Source: Niabella ginsenosidivorans
GTDB lineage: Bacteria > Bacteroidota > Bacteroidia > Chitinophagales > Chitinophagaceae
Direction of reading: 5' to 3'
Length of the DNA: 64,000 bases
Assembly: GCF_001654455.1 (NCBI RefSeq)
Contig: NZ_CP015772.1
Location: 496,001-560,000, forward strand
Below are positions 1 to 8,337 of this stretch, one piece after another. The stretch's first letter is position 1, and every line of letters begins with the position of its first letter. Below the pieces are notes generated by a model. That model saw only the letters and a program-made list of their open reading frames with translations, searched no databases and was not told the DNA's origin. Position numbers and translations under genes: made by a program.

Positions 1-111
1 CAAAAACATCGTTATCCGGAACTGTTGAGTACCAGACCTGTGATGACAAGAAATGTTTGCCTCCCAAGAAAGTTCCATTCCATATTCCCCTGGGATAAAC
101 AAAATAACCAG

Positions 112-239
112 GGCCAACCAAAAAGTCCCTTTTGTCGTGCTGAATTTATTCCAGCCTCTAAAAGGGCGTCTGATTGTGAATGGATTCTGAAACAAGTTCA
201 GAACGACAATCTACTATAAACAGATTTTTTGATCAGCAC
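112..239. repeat. MITE-like intergenic repeat, copy 1 (degraded ends)
   Basis: This ~128-bp element is the reverse-orientation relative of the copy at 31472-31597; the two match over nearly the whole length. The left end GGCCAACCAAAAAGTC and the right end (223-240) are degraded forms of the terminal inverted repeat GGCTGACCAAAAAGTC. The interior holds two small hairpins built on TTCTGAAACAAGTTCAGAA and on GCTGAATTTATTCCAGC. There is no coding capacity and no clear target-site duplication. A non-autonomous element or a folded REP-type repeat both fit. Confidence 0.7.
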
Positions 240-258
240 CTACTTATAATTGAATTTT

Positions 259-822
259 TTACTTTTCAGTGCCCCATCTGTAAGACGGGCTGTCAAAGCC
301 GGCAAGATCCAGCACCCGGTCTACCACAGTATCCGCTACAGCTTCAACCGTTTGGGGTAGGCTGTAATAGGAAGGAGTTGCGGGGCAAATAATACCTCCT
401 GCAAGGGTTATGGTTTCCATATTACGGATATGAACAAGATTATAAGGCGTTTCCCGCACCACGCAGATCAGCTTTCTTCGTTCTTTTAAAATGACATCAG
501 CTGCACGTGTAATCAGGTCGTTGGAAATACCGGCTGCAATTCTTCCCAGTATGCCCATTGAGCAGGGAATAATGATCATAGTATCATACCGGCCGCTTCC
601 GGATGCAAAAGGTGCATGAAAATCGGTAACTGAAAAGCAGGGAAATGCCGCCGTTTTAAAAGGGGTTCCTGTTTCTACCTTCCAGACCTCCCGTGCATTA
701 TCAGTAACAATGATTGAAACCTGTTCCCACTGATCTTTTAATTGCTGGAATTTTGCAAGTAATCTGGCCGGGTAAACAGATCCGCTTGCTCCCGTAATGG
801 CTACGACAACTTTTCTTTTCAT
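259..822 (-). CDS. ubiX: UbiX family flavin prenyltransferase
   Basis: This 187-aa protein is full length for UbiX/Pad1. The family joins a dimethylallyl group to reduced FMN to make the prenyl-FMN cofactor used by UbiD-type decarboxylases. The N-terminal flavin-binding stretch VAITGASGSVYPARLL (about residues 7-22) and the family segments IIPCSMGILGRIAAG and RRKLICVVRETPYN are all present. The start ATG at 822 is the only sensible one. The gene stands alone, facing left, with no ubiD in the window. In Bacteroidota, which make menaquinone, the cofactor would probably serve a menaquinone-pathway or aromatic-acid decarboxylase elsewhere (inference). Confidence 0.92.
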   Translation of the reverse strand: MKRKVVVAITGASGSVYPARLLAKFQQLKDQWEQVSIIVTDNAREVWKVETGTPFKTAAFPCFSVTDFHAPFASGSGRYDTMIIIPCSMGILGRIAAGISNDLITRAADVILKERRKLICVVRETPYNLVHIRNMETITLAGGIICPATPSYYSLPQTVEAVADTVVDRVLDLAGFDSPSYRWGTEK

Positions 823-1123
823 CTGATTTTTAGTTCATTAGGGATTTGGGATTAGAAAAAATCATAATAAAATGTGAAAATTGCTAATCCGCCTGATATT
901 GGCCTTGCAAAATAGGAATTAAAGTTCTAATTTTGAAAGTGAATTTTCATAGGATAAGGTTTAATGGTTAATGGTTTTTGATGAAGGTCCCCAACGTGCA
1001 CAATGTTGGGGATTTTTTTTATCCTGCTTTATTTTAAATTGATTGCTCGGAATAGACGGATAGTCTTTTTTAAAGGTTGCATCAGTGCATTTATTTTTGT
1101 AATTTTCTTAAAATTGATTCAAT
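823..1123. other. Intergenic region with an orphan terminator
   Basis: About 300 bp lie between the divergent ubiX and the lipoprotein gene at 1124. The first half is AT-rich with no convincing ORF. The only clear structure is the terminator at 989-1020, which points rightward although no + strand gene precedes it. A -7-like TATTTTTG lies at 1092-1099, in front of the lipoprotein gene. Confidence 0.5.
989..1020 (+). terminator. Intrinsic terminator without an upstream gene
   Basis: A 7-bp stem CCCCAAC/GTTGGGG (989-995 with 1005-1011) is followed directly by ATTTTTTTT. The U-tract exists only on the + strand. No + strand gene precedes it, so it may end a small RNA starting between about 830 and 985. 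Confidence 0.7.
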
Positions 1124-1627
1124 ATGATCATTAGAATTTTTGTGGTTTCACTGGGCCTATTGTTACTGACAGCCTGTAAAAATCCGGAGGCAAAGAAGCC
1201 TGAAGTGCCGGCAGACAGTACCGTCAATGCGGATACCAGCAATCCTGTTGCTGCTCCTCCTGAAAATAAGGATACCTCAACTGTAGCGGATATACACAGT
1301 AATAACGATTCTGTTATTTATTTAAACGCGTCTGGCAGGTTAAGCGACCTTACCGTTGACATTAAAAAAGATTATCAGCGGGTATATATCAGTGTACCGG
1401 TTAATGATACCAAAAAATTAAATGCCGTCTTAAAGCCCGAAGGAAAGAACAGGAACGTGCGTTTTAACCAGATTGAATTGCCTGATAAAAAAACGGATGG
1501 CCCCTTTGGGCTTAGTGTAGCATATTCTACCAAAAAGAATGGCACTTATGGTTTAATCATTGGCAGAAATAATATGGCCGAAGGAACGGTGAAAGGCCCG
1601 GTCAATGTTCATATTGTATTGGAATAA
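1124..1627 (+). CDS. Hypothetical lipoprotein
   Basis: This 167-aa protein starts with a type II signal peptide: a hydrophobic stretch to residue 15 and lipobox LTAC with Cys18. A Pro/Asp/Ser-rich linker of about 45 residues follows, then a compact C-terminal domain (about residues 66-167) rich in predicted beta strands. No known family is recognised. It should be a membrane-anchored periplasmic or surface lipoprotein; its function is unknown. It is monocistronic, with a terminator at 1685-1712. Confidence 0.75.
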   Translation: MIIRIFVVSLGLLLLTACKNPEAKKPEVPADSTVNADTSNPVAAPPENKDTSTVADIHSNNDSVIYLNASGRLSDLTVDIKKDYQRVYISVPVNDTKKLNAVLKPEGKNRNVRFNQIELPDKKTDGPFGLSVAYSTKKNGTYGLIIGRNNMAEGTVKGPVNVHIVLE

Positions 1628-1684
1628 CAGGTTGGGAACTTCCTTCCTGTCTGGGAATTGGAAGCAGATTTATACGGTTACCTG

Positions 1685-1712
1685 CAACAGCCCTTTACGG
1701 GGCTGTTTTTTT
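1685..1712 (+). terminator. Intrinsic terminator of the lipoprotein gene
   Basis: The 7-bp stem ACAGCCC/GGGCTGT (1687-1693 with 1700-1706) is followed by a run of T. It lies 58 bp after the stop of the lipoprotein gene. Confidence 0.85.
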
Positions 1713-1987
1713 ATGTTGGATGTCATACAGGCTTGTTTTGTAAAATGCTTATAATGAGGTGTTTATAGTTTTTAAAAGCAAGGTTAACACCCTATCAGCA
1801 TTAAAATATTGGTTTGGGCTGGCCTTTTTGGCGCTGTAGCTTTGTGGTATCAATTTAAAAAAGCGGTGCTATACAGGGCACCAATTGAGCTCACCAATCT
1901 GATTTGCTTGTCTCGTTTTGTTTGCCGCCAGGCGATATTGGCCGATGATGAAAACTTTATAAAAATTAAAACAAAAGGAGACGTAAA

Positions 1988-2083
1988 ATGAAAAATTTAA
2001 TTTCCAAAGCAGCAGATGTGGCCTACCGGTTAGGAGTTATTTTTTCAAACACCTTAACCACAAGGAACATCTACAGCAAATAA
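1988..2083 (+). CDS. Possible 31-aa small protein
   Basis: An ATG at 1988 follows a near-perfect Shine-Dalgarno AAAGGAGA (1974-1981) at 6-nt spacing, which is rare in this AT-rich, SD-poor genome. It opens a 31-codon frame ending TAA at 2083. The peptide starts MKNLISKAADVAYRLG and ends NIYSK, is basic, and carries a short amphipathic N-terminal half. It sits 60 bp before the secreted protein at 2143, so it could be a leader peptide or an independent small protein. No family is recognised, and only the strong ribosome site supports it. Confidence 0.4.
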   Translation: MKNLISKAADVAYRLGVIFSNTLTTRNIYSK

Positions 2084-2142
2084 TCAGTATAACAAAAAAC
2101 AAACAATATTATCCAACCTGTCTGCTAACTGCAGGCTTTAAA

Positions 2143-2559
2143 ATGAAAATGATCATGAAAAAAATTACAATTAAAGCAAAAGTATTATCCATTGCCCTTG
2201 CAGCAATTCTTGCAACAACTGCAACTACTGTATTCGCAAATGACGGCGGCGCTGATAACCCTATTGAATTAAAATACATCAATACAAAAGCTCAGCTGCC
2301 CATTTACCAACTGCGTTTAAACAACCTGAGTAAAGGTTCTTATGCAATTGCGATCAAAGACGAAACCGGCAGTTTATTGTACAATGAAACAGTAGCTGGC
2401 GCTAAAATAGTTCGTAACTATCAGTTTGATGCTGAACTGCCCGCTGATACCCAACTGACTTTTGAAGTGAGCAACTTAAAAGACAATACTGTAAAGGTTT
2501 ATAACGTTAGCAAGAACACAAAAGTTGTTGAAGACGTTGTCGTGAACGAAGTAAAATAA
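2143..2559 (+). CDS. Secreted beta-sandwich-like protein of unknown function
   Basis: This 138-aa protein has a classical Sec signal peptide (hydrophobic core to about residue 32, cleavage near VFA-ND). The mature ~105 residues look like one small Ig-like/C-terminal-sorting-like beta sandwich: YQLRLNNLSKGSYAIAIKDE and a later FEVSNLKDNTVKVYNVSK resemble the repeated strands of Bacteroidota secreted modules. Translation may start at 2143 or at the in-frame ATG at 2155. A strong terminator follows. Function is unknown; a periplasmic or outer-membrane role is inferred from the signal peptide. Confidence 0.75.
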   Translation: MKMIMKKITIKAKVLSIALAAILATTATTVFANDGGADNPIELKYINTKAQLPIYQLRLNNLSKGSYAIAIKDETGSLLYNETVAGAKIVRNYQFDAELPADTQLTFEVSNLKDNTVKVYNVSKNTKVVEDVVVNEVK

Positions 2560-2574
2560 TTCGGACAATACTCC

Positions 2575-2617
2575 TAAAAAAAGCGGTCTGTCAATACCCG
2601 ACAGACCGCTTTTTTTT
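2575..2617. terminator. Bidirectional intrinsic terminator
   Basis: An 11-bp perfect stem AGCGGTCTGTC/GACAGACCGCT (2582-2592 with 2600-2610) is flanked by an A-run on the left and a T-run on the right. It serves both convergent genes, the secreted protein and the oxoamine synthase. Confidence 0.92.
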
Positions 2618-2628
2618 GCTGGAATCTT

Positions 2629-3888
2629 TTATTTATGCTCAGCCATGTCTGGTATAGCATTTGTTTTGTAAGCGCCGGCATCCAGTTTTTCTTTGACAGC
2701 TGAAAAAGCTTTTAAGGTAGCTTCAATATCGGCATCTGTATGCGCTGCTGTGGGTATCAGGCGGTAAATAATATGTCCTTTGGGAATAACGGGATATACT
2801 ACAATAGAGCAGAAGATCCTGTGGTTTTCCCTGAGATCCATAACCATAGCAGTAGCTTCTTCTACGCCGCCTTTCATATAAACCGGCGTTACCACTGAAT
2901 CTGTGGTACCAATGTCAAAGCCTCTGTCTTTAAGGCCTTTTTGCAGTTTCAGGGCATTGTCCCAAAGTTGTTGTTTTAATTCCGGCTTTGTGCGCAGCAA
3001 CTCAAGCCGTTTCAGGTTGCCGATTACCAGCGGCATGGGCAGGCTTTTTGCAAAGATCTGGCTCCTGATATTGTAGCGGATATAATCGATGATCTGGCGG
3101 TCGCCGGCAATAAAAGCGCCGATAGATGCCATTGATTTTGCAAAAGTGGAAAAATAAATATCGATCTGATCCTGTACGCCCTGTTCTTCTCCGGCCCCGG
3201 CTCCTGTTTTGCCTAATGTACCAAAACCATGTGCATCGTCTACCAGCAGGCGGAAATTGTATTTGCTCTTGAGAGCAGTGATCTCTTTCAGTTTGCCCTG
3301 GTCGCCTGCCATACCGAACACTCCTTCCGTAATAACCAGTATGCCGCCCGATTTTTGTTTTTCGATCAGTGCTGTAGCACGTTCCATCTGCTTTTCAAAG
3401 TCTTCAATATTATTGTGCTTGAATACAAAGCGATGCCCCGGGTGCAGGCGCAATCCGTCAATAATACAGGCATGGCTTTCTGCATCGTATACAATTACAT
3501 CATGGCGGCTGCATAAAACATCAATAAGGCTTACCATTCCCTGGTAGCCAAAATTCAGCAGTATGGCATCGTCCTTATGCACAAAAGAAGCCAGCTCTGT
3601 TTCCAGTTGCTCGTGCAGGCTGGAGTTGCCGCTCATCATCCGGGCGCCCATTGGTAATGCAAGTCCAAATTGAGCAGCGCCCTCCGCATCTGCTTTCCGG
3701 ACCTCCGGATGATTAGCCAGGCCCAGGTAGTTGTTCAGGCTCCATACAATAACTTCTTTCCCTCTGAATTTCATGATGCTTCCGATTTCTCCTTCCAGCT
3801 TGGGGAAGGCAAAGTATCCATGAGCTCTTTCGCGGTGCTGTCCAATAGGCCCGTAATTTTTTATCAGCCGTTCAAAAATATCTGCCAT
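2629..3888 (-). CDS. Alpha-oxoamine synthase, serine palmitoyltransferase-like
   Basis: This 419-aa PLP enzyme of the AOS group (SPT, KBL, BioF, ALAS, CqsA) condenses an acyl-CoA with an amino acid and releases CO2. Visible residues are the substrate/PLP His139 in DAESHA, the DDAH motif at 217-220 and the Schiff-base lysine K251 in TFAKSMASIG. The ~25-residue N-terminal extension and the STFAKSxAS form resemble the Bacteroidota SPT that starts sphingolipid synthesis, which is my preferred call. A cysteate-using capnine (sulfonolipid) synthase of the same fold cannot be excluded, and the ComA-type gene at 6768 makes it worth considering. 2-amino-3-ketobutyrate ligase is less likely because no threonine dehydrogenase is nearby. 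Confidence 0.75.
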   Translation of the reverse strand: MADIFERLIKNYGPIGQHRERAHGYFAFPKLEGEIGSIMKFRGKEVIVWSLNNYLGLANHPEVRKADAEGAAQFGLALPMGARMMSGNSSLHEQLETELASFVHKDDAILLNFGYQGMVSLIDVLCSRHDVIVYDAESHACIIDGLRLHPGHRFVFKHNNIEDFEKQMERATALIEKQKSGGILVITEGVFGMAGDQGKLKEITALKSKYNFRLLVDDAHGFGTLGKTGAGAGEEQGVQDQIDIYFSTFAKSMASIGAFIAGDRQIIDYIRYNIRSQIFAKSLPMPLVIGNLKRLELLRTKPELKQQLWDNALKLQKGLKDRGFDIGTTDSVVTPVYMKGGVEEATAMVMDLRENHRIFCSIVVYPVIPKGHIIYRLIPTAAHTDADIEATLKAFSAVKEKLDAGAYKTNAIPDMAEHK

Positions 3889-4080
3889 ATCAATGATTGA
3901 TTTTTGGTAAAATAATGTGCAAATATAAAGACGATGCAGGATATAATGCCTTTCGGGCTTATTTCAGATGGTTGAGCCTCTGCCAAGTCGCTGGAAGGCG
4001 CTGGCGGTAAACCTGCCCGGAATAATCCGGAACGCTTTTGGTGAGGTTGGAACTGCAGGGATGCGATTGGTATTATCAAC

Positions 4081-4116
4081 AAAAAAGCCCTGCGCAAATA
4101 AATATTGCAGGGCTTT
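4081..4116 (-). terminator. Intrinsic terminator of the PBP1A gene
   Basis: Read on the minus strand, the stem AAAGCCCTGC/GCAGGGCTTTTTT ends in a U-tract. It lies 13 bp beyond the stop of the penicillin-binding protein gene and separates it from the oxoamine synthase gene downstream. Confidence 0.88.
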
Positions 4117-4128
4117 AAAATTTTTATA

Positions 4129-6561
4129 TTAGGGATGCTGATCAGGATTTTTCTTATCCTTTTTACCAAAGATTCTGTTGAACAATCCTTTTTTCTTTTT
4201 CGGCTCTTCCTGTGAGCCTATGGGTTTGCCCTGGGTGGCTTTTGGGGGTTCTTTTTTGGTGGTATCCTTTTGCGGTTTGTCCTCGTCCATGATCGGTTTG
4301 GATTCAGGCCCGATATACTCATTGTTGTTCTGCATGTAATCCTGTTCTGTGCCTACACCAGCGTCTTCCCCTTCCGCGGTAGGTGTTACGCTGTCGGAAG
4401 TAACGTACATGGATGGATCTGCACTTAAAAGCTCATTATCCATGGAGGGGGGCTCGGGGAACTTTTCATCTTTATTAATCCCTAAAGACTTATCCGCATA
4501 TATCTTTTTAAAGAAGGCTTCCCATATGGGCCTGGCTGCTTCACCGCCAAACCCGCCTTTACTGTCATTACGGATAAAACGGTCATCGCAACCTACCCAA
4601 ACACCTGCCAGCAACTGGGGCGTAAAGCCCATGAACCAGGCATCAGCGTTATCATTGGTGGTACCTGTTTTACCCGCCATTTCTGCTGCGCCAAGGCGGG
4701 CGCGCAATCCCGCAGCAGTTCCTTTATCTACCACCCCCTGCATCATCCGTGTCATTATATAGGCCGATGCTTCGCTGATGGCTTCTTTACGATTGGCGCT
4801 ATAATCAAAGCGTTTGATCACATTGCCGTTCCGGTCTTCTATACGGCTGATGAAATAGGGCTTTGTAGAAAAACCACGGCCTCCGAAAATGGAATATCCC
4901 CAAAGCATTTCAAAGAGCGACAGTTCACAGGAACCTAATGCAATGGAAGGGTAATTGGGCACTTTTGTAGGAATATTGATGCGTTGTAAAAAGTTAACGA
5001 ACTGCGCTGTTCCTACCTGCTTCATGATATAAGCGGTGGCGCAGTTCTTTGACCAGGCCAGGGCTGAAGCCATCGTCATAGTACGGCCGGAACAGGTTCT
5101 GCTTGTTGCAGGCACTAACTGCCCGTTGCCAAAGTCCTGCTGCACATCTTCAACGGGTGAATCGGGCGTCATGCCCCTTTCATCAACAGCCTGTGCATAC
5201 AGGAGCGGTTTTATTGTAGAGCCTACCTGCCGTTTTGTTCGGATATTGGCATGGTCATATTTATAGGTTTTAAAGTCAATACCCCCTACCCAGGCCCTAA
5301 CTTCTCCTGTTACAGGATCCATTACCATAAAGGCCGACTGTACCATTGTTCTGTGGTATTTAATCGAATCATAAGGGGTCATTACTGTATCCTTACTTTT
5401 ATTGGCATTCCAGGCAAAGACCTTCATGGGCACCTTTTTAAAGAAACTTGCACGGATCTCTTTGTCGGTAAAGCCGTCATCTGCCATATTCCGCCAGCGG
5501 TCGCTTTCCTTCATGGCCCGTTGCAGGATGTTCTCATGCCCCTTCCATACGGAGCCATCTTTTATAAATGACTGGCGTACCAGTGCCCGCTGAAGGTTGG
5601 GCACCTGTGCATATACAGCTTCCTCTGCATATTGCTGCATTAAAGGGTTGATAGTGGTATATATCTTTAAGCCATCTTCATAAAGACTGTAAGAGGAGCC
5701 GTCTGGCTTTTTCAGATCTTTCAGGATCGATTTCAGTTCATCGCGCAGCACATCCCTGAAATAAGGTGCGTATCCGGTATTTTCATCGATCTTCTTATAG
5801 TTTAATTTAATAGGCATTGCCTGCAACTGCTGGCCTTCTGCGGCTGAAAGATTATTGTTCTCTACCATACGGGCAATGACCAGGTTTCTCCTGTCCATAG
5901 CCAGCTTCGGGTTCCTCCTGGGGTTATAGATACCGGGACCGTTGATCATGCCTACCAGCAACGCGGCCTCATCTACCGTTAAACGGTCCGGCTCTTTCTG
6001 GAACCATGTTTTTGCTGCGTTCCGGATGCCATATACATTATCACTGAACGGAACGGCGTTCAGGTATAAAGCAATGATCTCTTCTTTTGTAAAATTTCTT
6101 TCCAGCTTTACTGAAATGATCCATTCCTTTAATTTCTGGATAACGCGCACTGCTTTGTTGCTGGCTCTCTGGTTAAACAGTGCCAGTGCCAGTTGCTGGG
6201 TAATGGTACTGCCTCCGCCTTCACTGCCAAACAAAAATATAGCACGGAGGGTGCCCTTTAAATCAATGCCGGCATGATCATAAAAACGTTTATCCTCGGT
6301 TGCCACCAAAGCATTGATCACATTGGGAGAAATGTCTTTATACTTTACCAGGGACCGGTTGCCGTTTGGTAAATAATATTTTCCCATCGGGGTTCCGTCA
6401 GCCGCCAGCACCTCGGAAGCCTGGGTGATGGTTGGGTTTTCCAGCTCTTCCATAGAGGGCATCTTGCCAAATACCCCCCAGTTAGCCAGAAGGATTGTAA
6501 GAATACCAAGACCGAATAAAATGAAAAAGATCTGCCAGAAAATACGAACGGATTTCCGCAT
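4129..6561 (-). CDS. Class A penicillin-binding protein 1A (transglycosylase/transpeptidase)
   Basis: This 810-aa bifunctional peptidoglycan synthase polymerises and cross-links glycan strands in the periplasm. An N-terminal membrane anchor (about 9-27) precedes the GT51 domain, with the catalytic Glu89 in VATEDKRFYDH and the GGSTITQQLALALF motif near 116-129. The transpeptidase domain has S448-TIK, S504-KN and K631-TGTTN, so all three penicillin-binding motifs are intact. The last ~110 residues are a Pro/Lys/Asp-rich tail ending in a basic patch, probably disordered. The gene is monocistronic with its own terminator at 4081-4116. Confidence 0.96.
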   Translation of the reverse strand: MRKSVRIFWQIFFILFGLGILTILLANWGVFGKMPSMEELENPTITQASEVLAADGTPMGKYYLPNGNRSLVKYKDISPNVINALVATEDKRFYDHAGIDLKGTLRAIFLFGSEGGGSTITQQLALALFNQRASNKAVRVIQKLKEWIISVKLERNFTKEEIIALYLNAVPFSDNVYGIRNAAKTWFQKEPDRLTVDEAALLVGMINGPGIYNPRRNPKLAMDRRNLVIARMVENNNLSAAEGQQLQAMPIKLNYKKIDENTGYAPYFRDVLRDELKSILKDLKKPDGSSYSLYEDGLKIYTTINPLMQQYAEEAVYAQVPNLQRALVRQSFIKDGSVWKGHENILQRAMKESDRWRNMADDGFTDKEIRASFFKKVPMKVFAWNANKSKDTVMTPYDSIKYHRTMVQSAFMVMDPVTGEVRAWVGGIDFKTYKYDHANIRTKRQVGSTIKPLLYAQAVDERGMTPDSPVEDVQQDFGNGQLVPATSRTCSGRTMTMASALAWSKNCATAYIMKQVGTAQFVNFLQRINIPTKVPNYPSIALGSCELSLFEMLWGYSIFGGRGFSTKPYFISRIEDRNGNVIKRFDYSANRKEAISEASAYIMTRMMQGVVDKGTAAGLRARLGAAEMAGKTGTTNDNADAWFMGFTPQLLAGVWVGCDDRFIRNDSKGGFGGEAARPIWEAFFKKIYADKSLGINKDEKFPEPPSMDNELLSADPSMYVTSDSVTPTAEGEDAGVGTEQDYMQNNNEYIGPESKPIMDEDKPQKDTTKKEPPKATQGKPIGSQEEPKKKKGLFNRIFGKKDKKNPDQHP

Positions 6562-6767
6562 ATAAAAAAGAATATTATGTTTACAATAAAATCAGGAACC
6601 AAAAATAAGTAAATGCCACTCCATTCACTGATTTTAAGTTAATAATTTAAGTTGGTTTTATCAATTACCGGATCTGATTTCCTGTTTTTTCCATATTTAT
6701 AAATGCTTTAATTGAGTTAAACTTGAGCAAAATAGTTACATTTGTTGCCATTAATAACTGAAAGCGA

Positions 6768-7541
6768 ATGAAGTTTAATTTGTCGCAGATGCCGGAAAGG
6801 ACAGCTCGTCCACGTACAAATGGCATAACAATGGTAATGGACAAGGGGCTGAGTGTTGATGAAGCTAAAAGTTTTATGAGTGTGTCTCACCCGCACGTAG
6901 ATGTGGTAAAGCTGGGTTTTGGAACTGCCGTGGTAACCCCTAACCTGGAAGACAAGATTGAAGTCTATCGCTCCTATAATATTCCTGTATATTTTGGCGG
7001 CACCTTATTTGAGGCGTACCTGGTACGGAACCAGGTAGAGGATTATATTGCGATCTGCAAACATTTTGGTATTGATTATATGGAGGTTAGCGATGGCTCC
7101 ATCAGCATTCCCCATGCTGAAAAGTGCGGGTATATAGAGAAGCTGACCCAACACGGCACGGTTTTAAGCGAGGTAGGCAGTAAAGACGCCACGCATATTA
7201 TTCCGCCTTATAAATGGATAGAGCTGATGAAGGCCGAACTGGATGCCGGCTCCAGCTATGTGATTGCAGAGGCCAGGGAGGCTGGTAATGTAGGTATTTA
7301 TCGCGGAACAGGTGAAGTACGGGAAGGTTTGGTGCAGGAGATCCTGACCCAGATCCCTTCGGAGAAGATCATCTGGGAAGCGCCCCAGAAAGCACAGCAG
7401 CTCTATTTTCTGGAGCTGATCGGCTGTAATGTAAACCTCGGAAACATTCCCCCTAACGAAGTTATAGCGCTGGAAGCCATGCGTATTGGTTTGCGCGGGG
7501 ATTCGTTTACATTGTACCTTGATAATAAAACCGCTTTTTAA
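6768..7541 (+). CDS. Phosphosulfolactate synthase, ComA family
   Basis: This 257-aa TIM-barrel protein matches the ComA family, whose founder adds sulfite to phosphoenolpyruvate to give (R)-phosphosulfolactate, the first step of coenzyme M synthesis in archaea. Family landmarks are ITMVMDKGLS near the N terminus, DVVKLGFGTAVV, VYFGGTLFEAY, YMEVSDGSISI, the Lys/Glu stretch LSEVGSKD, and the C-terminal IIWEAPQKAQQ and NVNLGNIPPNEVI. Bacteroidota do not make methane, so the sulfolactate may feed another sulfonate such as cysteate (inference). The stop codon overlaps the aroE start by one base (TAATG), so the two genes are translationally coupled. A -7-like TACATTTG is at 6737-6744. Confidence 0.85.
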   Translation: MKFNLSQMPERTARPRTNGITMVMDKGLSVDEAKSFMSVSHPHVDVVKLGFGTAVVTPNLEDKIEVYRSYNIPVYFGGTLFEAYLVRNQVEDYIAICKHFGIDYMEVSDGSISIPHAEKCGYIEKLTQHGTVLSEVGSKDATHIIPPYKWIELMKAELDAGSSYVIAEAREAGNVGIYRGTGEVREGLVQEILTQIPSEKIIWEAPQKAQQLYFLELIGCNVNLGNIPPNEVIALEAMRIGLRGDSFTLYLDNKTAF

Positions 7542-8272
7542 TGCGTTTATATGGTCTGATAGGGTTTCCTTTAAGCCAGTCCTTTTCAAAGAAATTCTTT
7601 TCTGAAAAGTTTAAAAGGGAAGGAATAACAGACTGCAGTTATGAACTGTTTGAAATTCCTTCGATCACGTCACTTCCTGATATTTTGGCCCGTTATCCTG
7701 AATTAAAAGGCCTGAATGTGACCATACCCTACAAACAGGAGGTATTGCCATATTTACAGGAAATTGATGGTGAAGCTGCCTCTATCGGAGCCTGTAACTG
7801 TATTAAAATTACCGGGGGGCATCTGAAAGGGTATAACACAGATGCAAGCGCTTTTGAAGTAACACTTCTGGAACAACTGCAGCCACATCATACACAGGCA
7901 CTGGTACTTGGTACCGGCGGAGCAGCAAAAGCCGTTCAGTATACTCTGGAAAAACTAGGGATCGCGTATAAGTTGGTGTCAAGATTCCCCGGCGAAAATG
8001 CGCTTTCCTATAAAGACCTTGATGGTGCTGTAATGGATGCCTATCCGCTCATCATCAACTGTACACCACTGGGCAGCTTTCCCAAAACCGAGGGCAGGCC
8101 CGATCTTCCTTATGATCTTATTACGCCGCGGCATTACCTGTACGACCTGGTTTACAACCCGCCGCTTTCTTCCTTTCTGAAAGAAGGGCAGGAACGGGGC
8201 GCTGTTATAAAAAACGGGTATGATATGCTGGTGGGCCAGGCGGAACTGAGCTGGAATATCTGGAGGACGTAG
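7541..8272 (+). CDS. aroE: Shikimate dehydrogenase
   Basis: This 243-aa protein is slightly short for AroE (usually 260-280), as is common in Bacteroidota. It reduces 3-dehydroshikimate to shikimate with NADPH in aromatic amino acid synthesis. The N-terminal substrate domain has YGLIGFPLSQSFS, and LNVTIPYKQE carries the catalytic lysine (about 67). The NADP-binding loop VLGTGGAAKAV and the C-terminal GYDMLVGQAELSWNIW are all present. The start shares a base with the comA-like stop. There is no obvious terminator before the convergent glmM. Confidence 0.93.
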   Translation: MRLYGLIGFPLSQSFSKKFFSEKFKREGITDCSYELFEIPSITSLPDILARYPELKGLNVTIPYKQEVLPYLQEIDGEAASIGACNCIKITGGHLKGYNTDASAFEVTLLEQLQPHHTQALVLGTGGAAKAVQYTLEKLGIAYKLVSRFPGENALSYKDLDGAVMDAYPLIINCTPLGSFPKTEGRPDLPYDLITPRHYLYDLVYNPPLSSFLKEGQERGAVIKNGYDMLVGQAELSWNIWRT

Positions 8273-8337
8273 GCTGTAACCTATAATCGATGGTAGTTCA
8301 GTACCCACGTTTCAACGTCCCATTCCCTCTTCAGCTT

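Noticed and set aside
25-219. 64-codon open frame at the window start
   Set aside because: It lies across a non-coding repeat copy (112-239) and the translation resembles no protein family.
1809-1991. 60-codon frame before the small peptide
   Set aside because: Composition is not coding-like, no ribosome site; the strong Shine-Dalgarno at 1974-1981 belongs to the ATG at 1988 in another frame.
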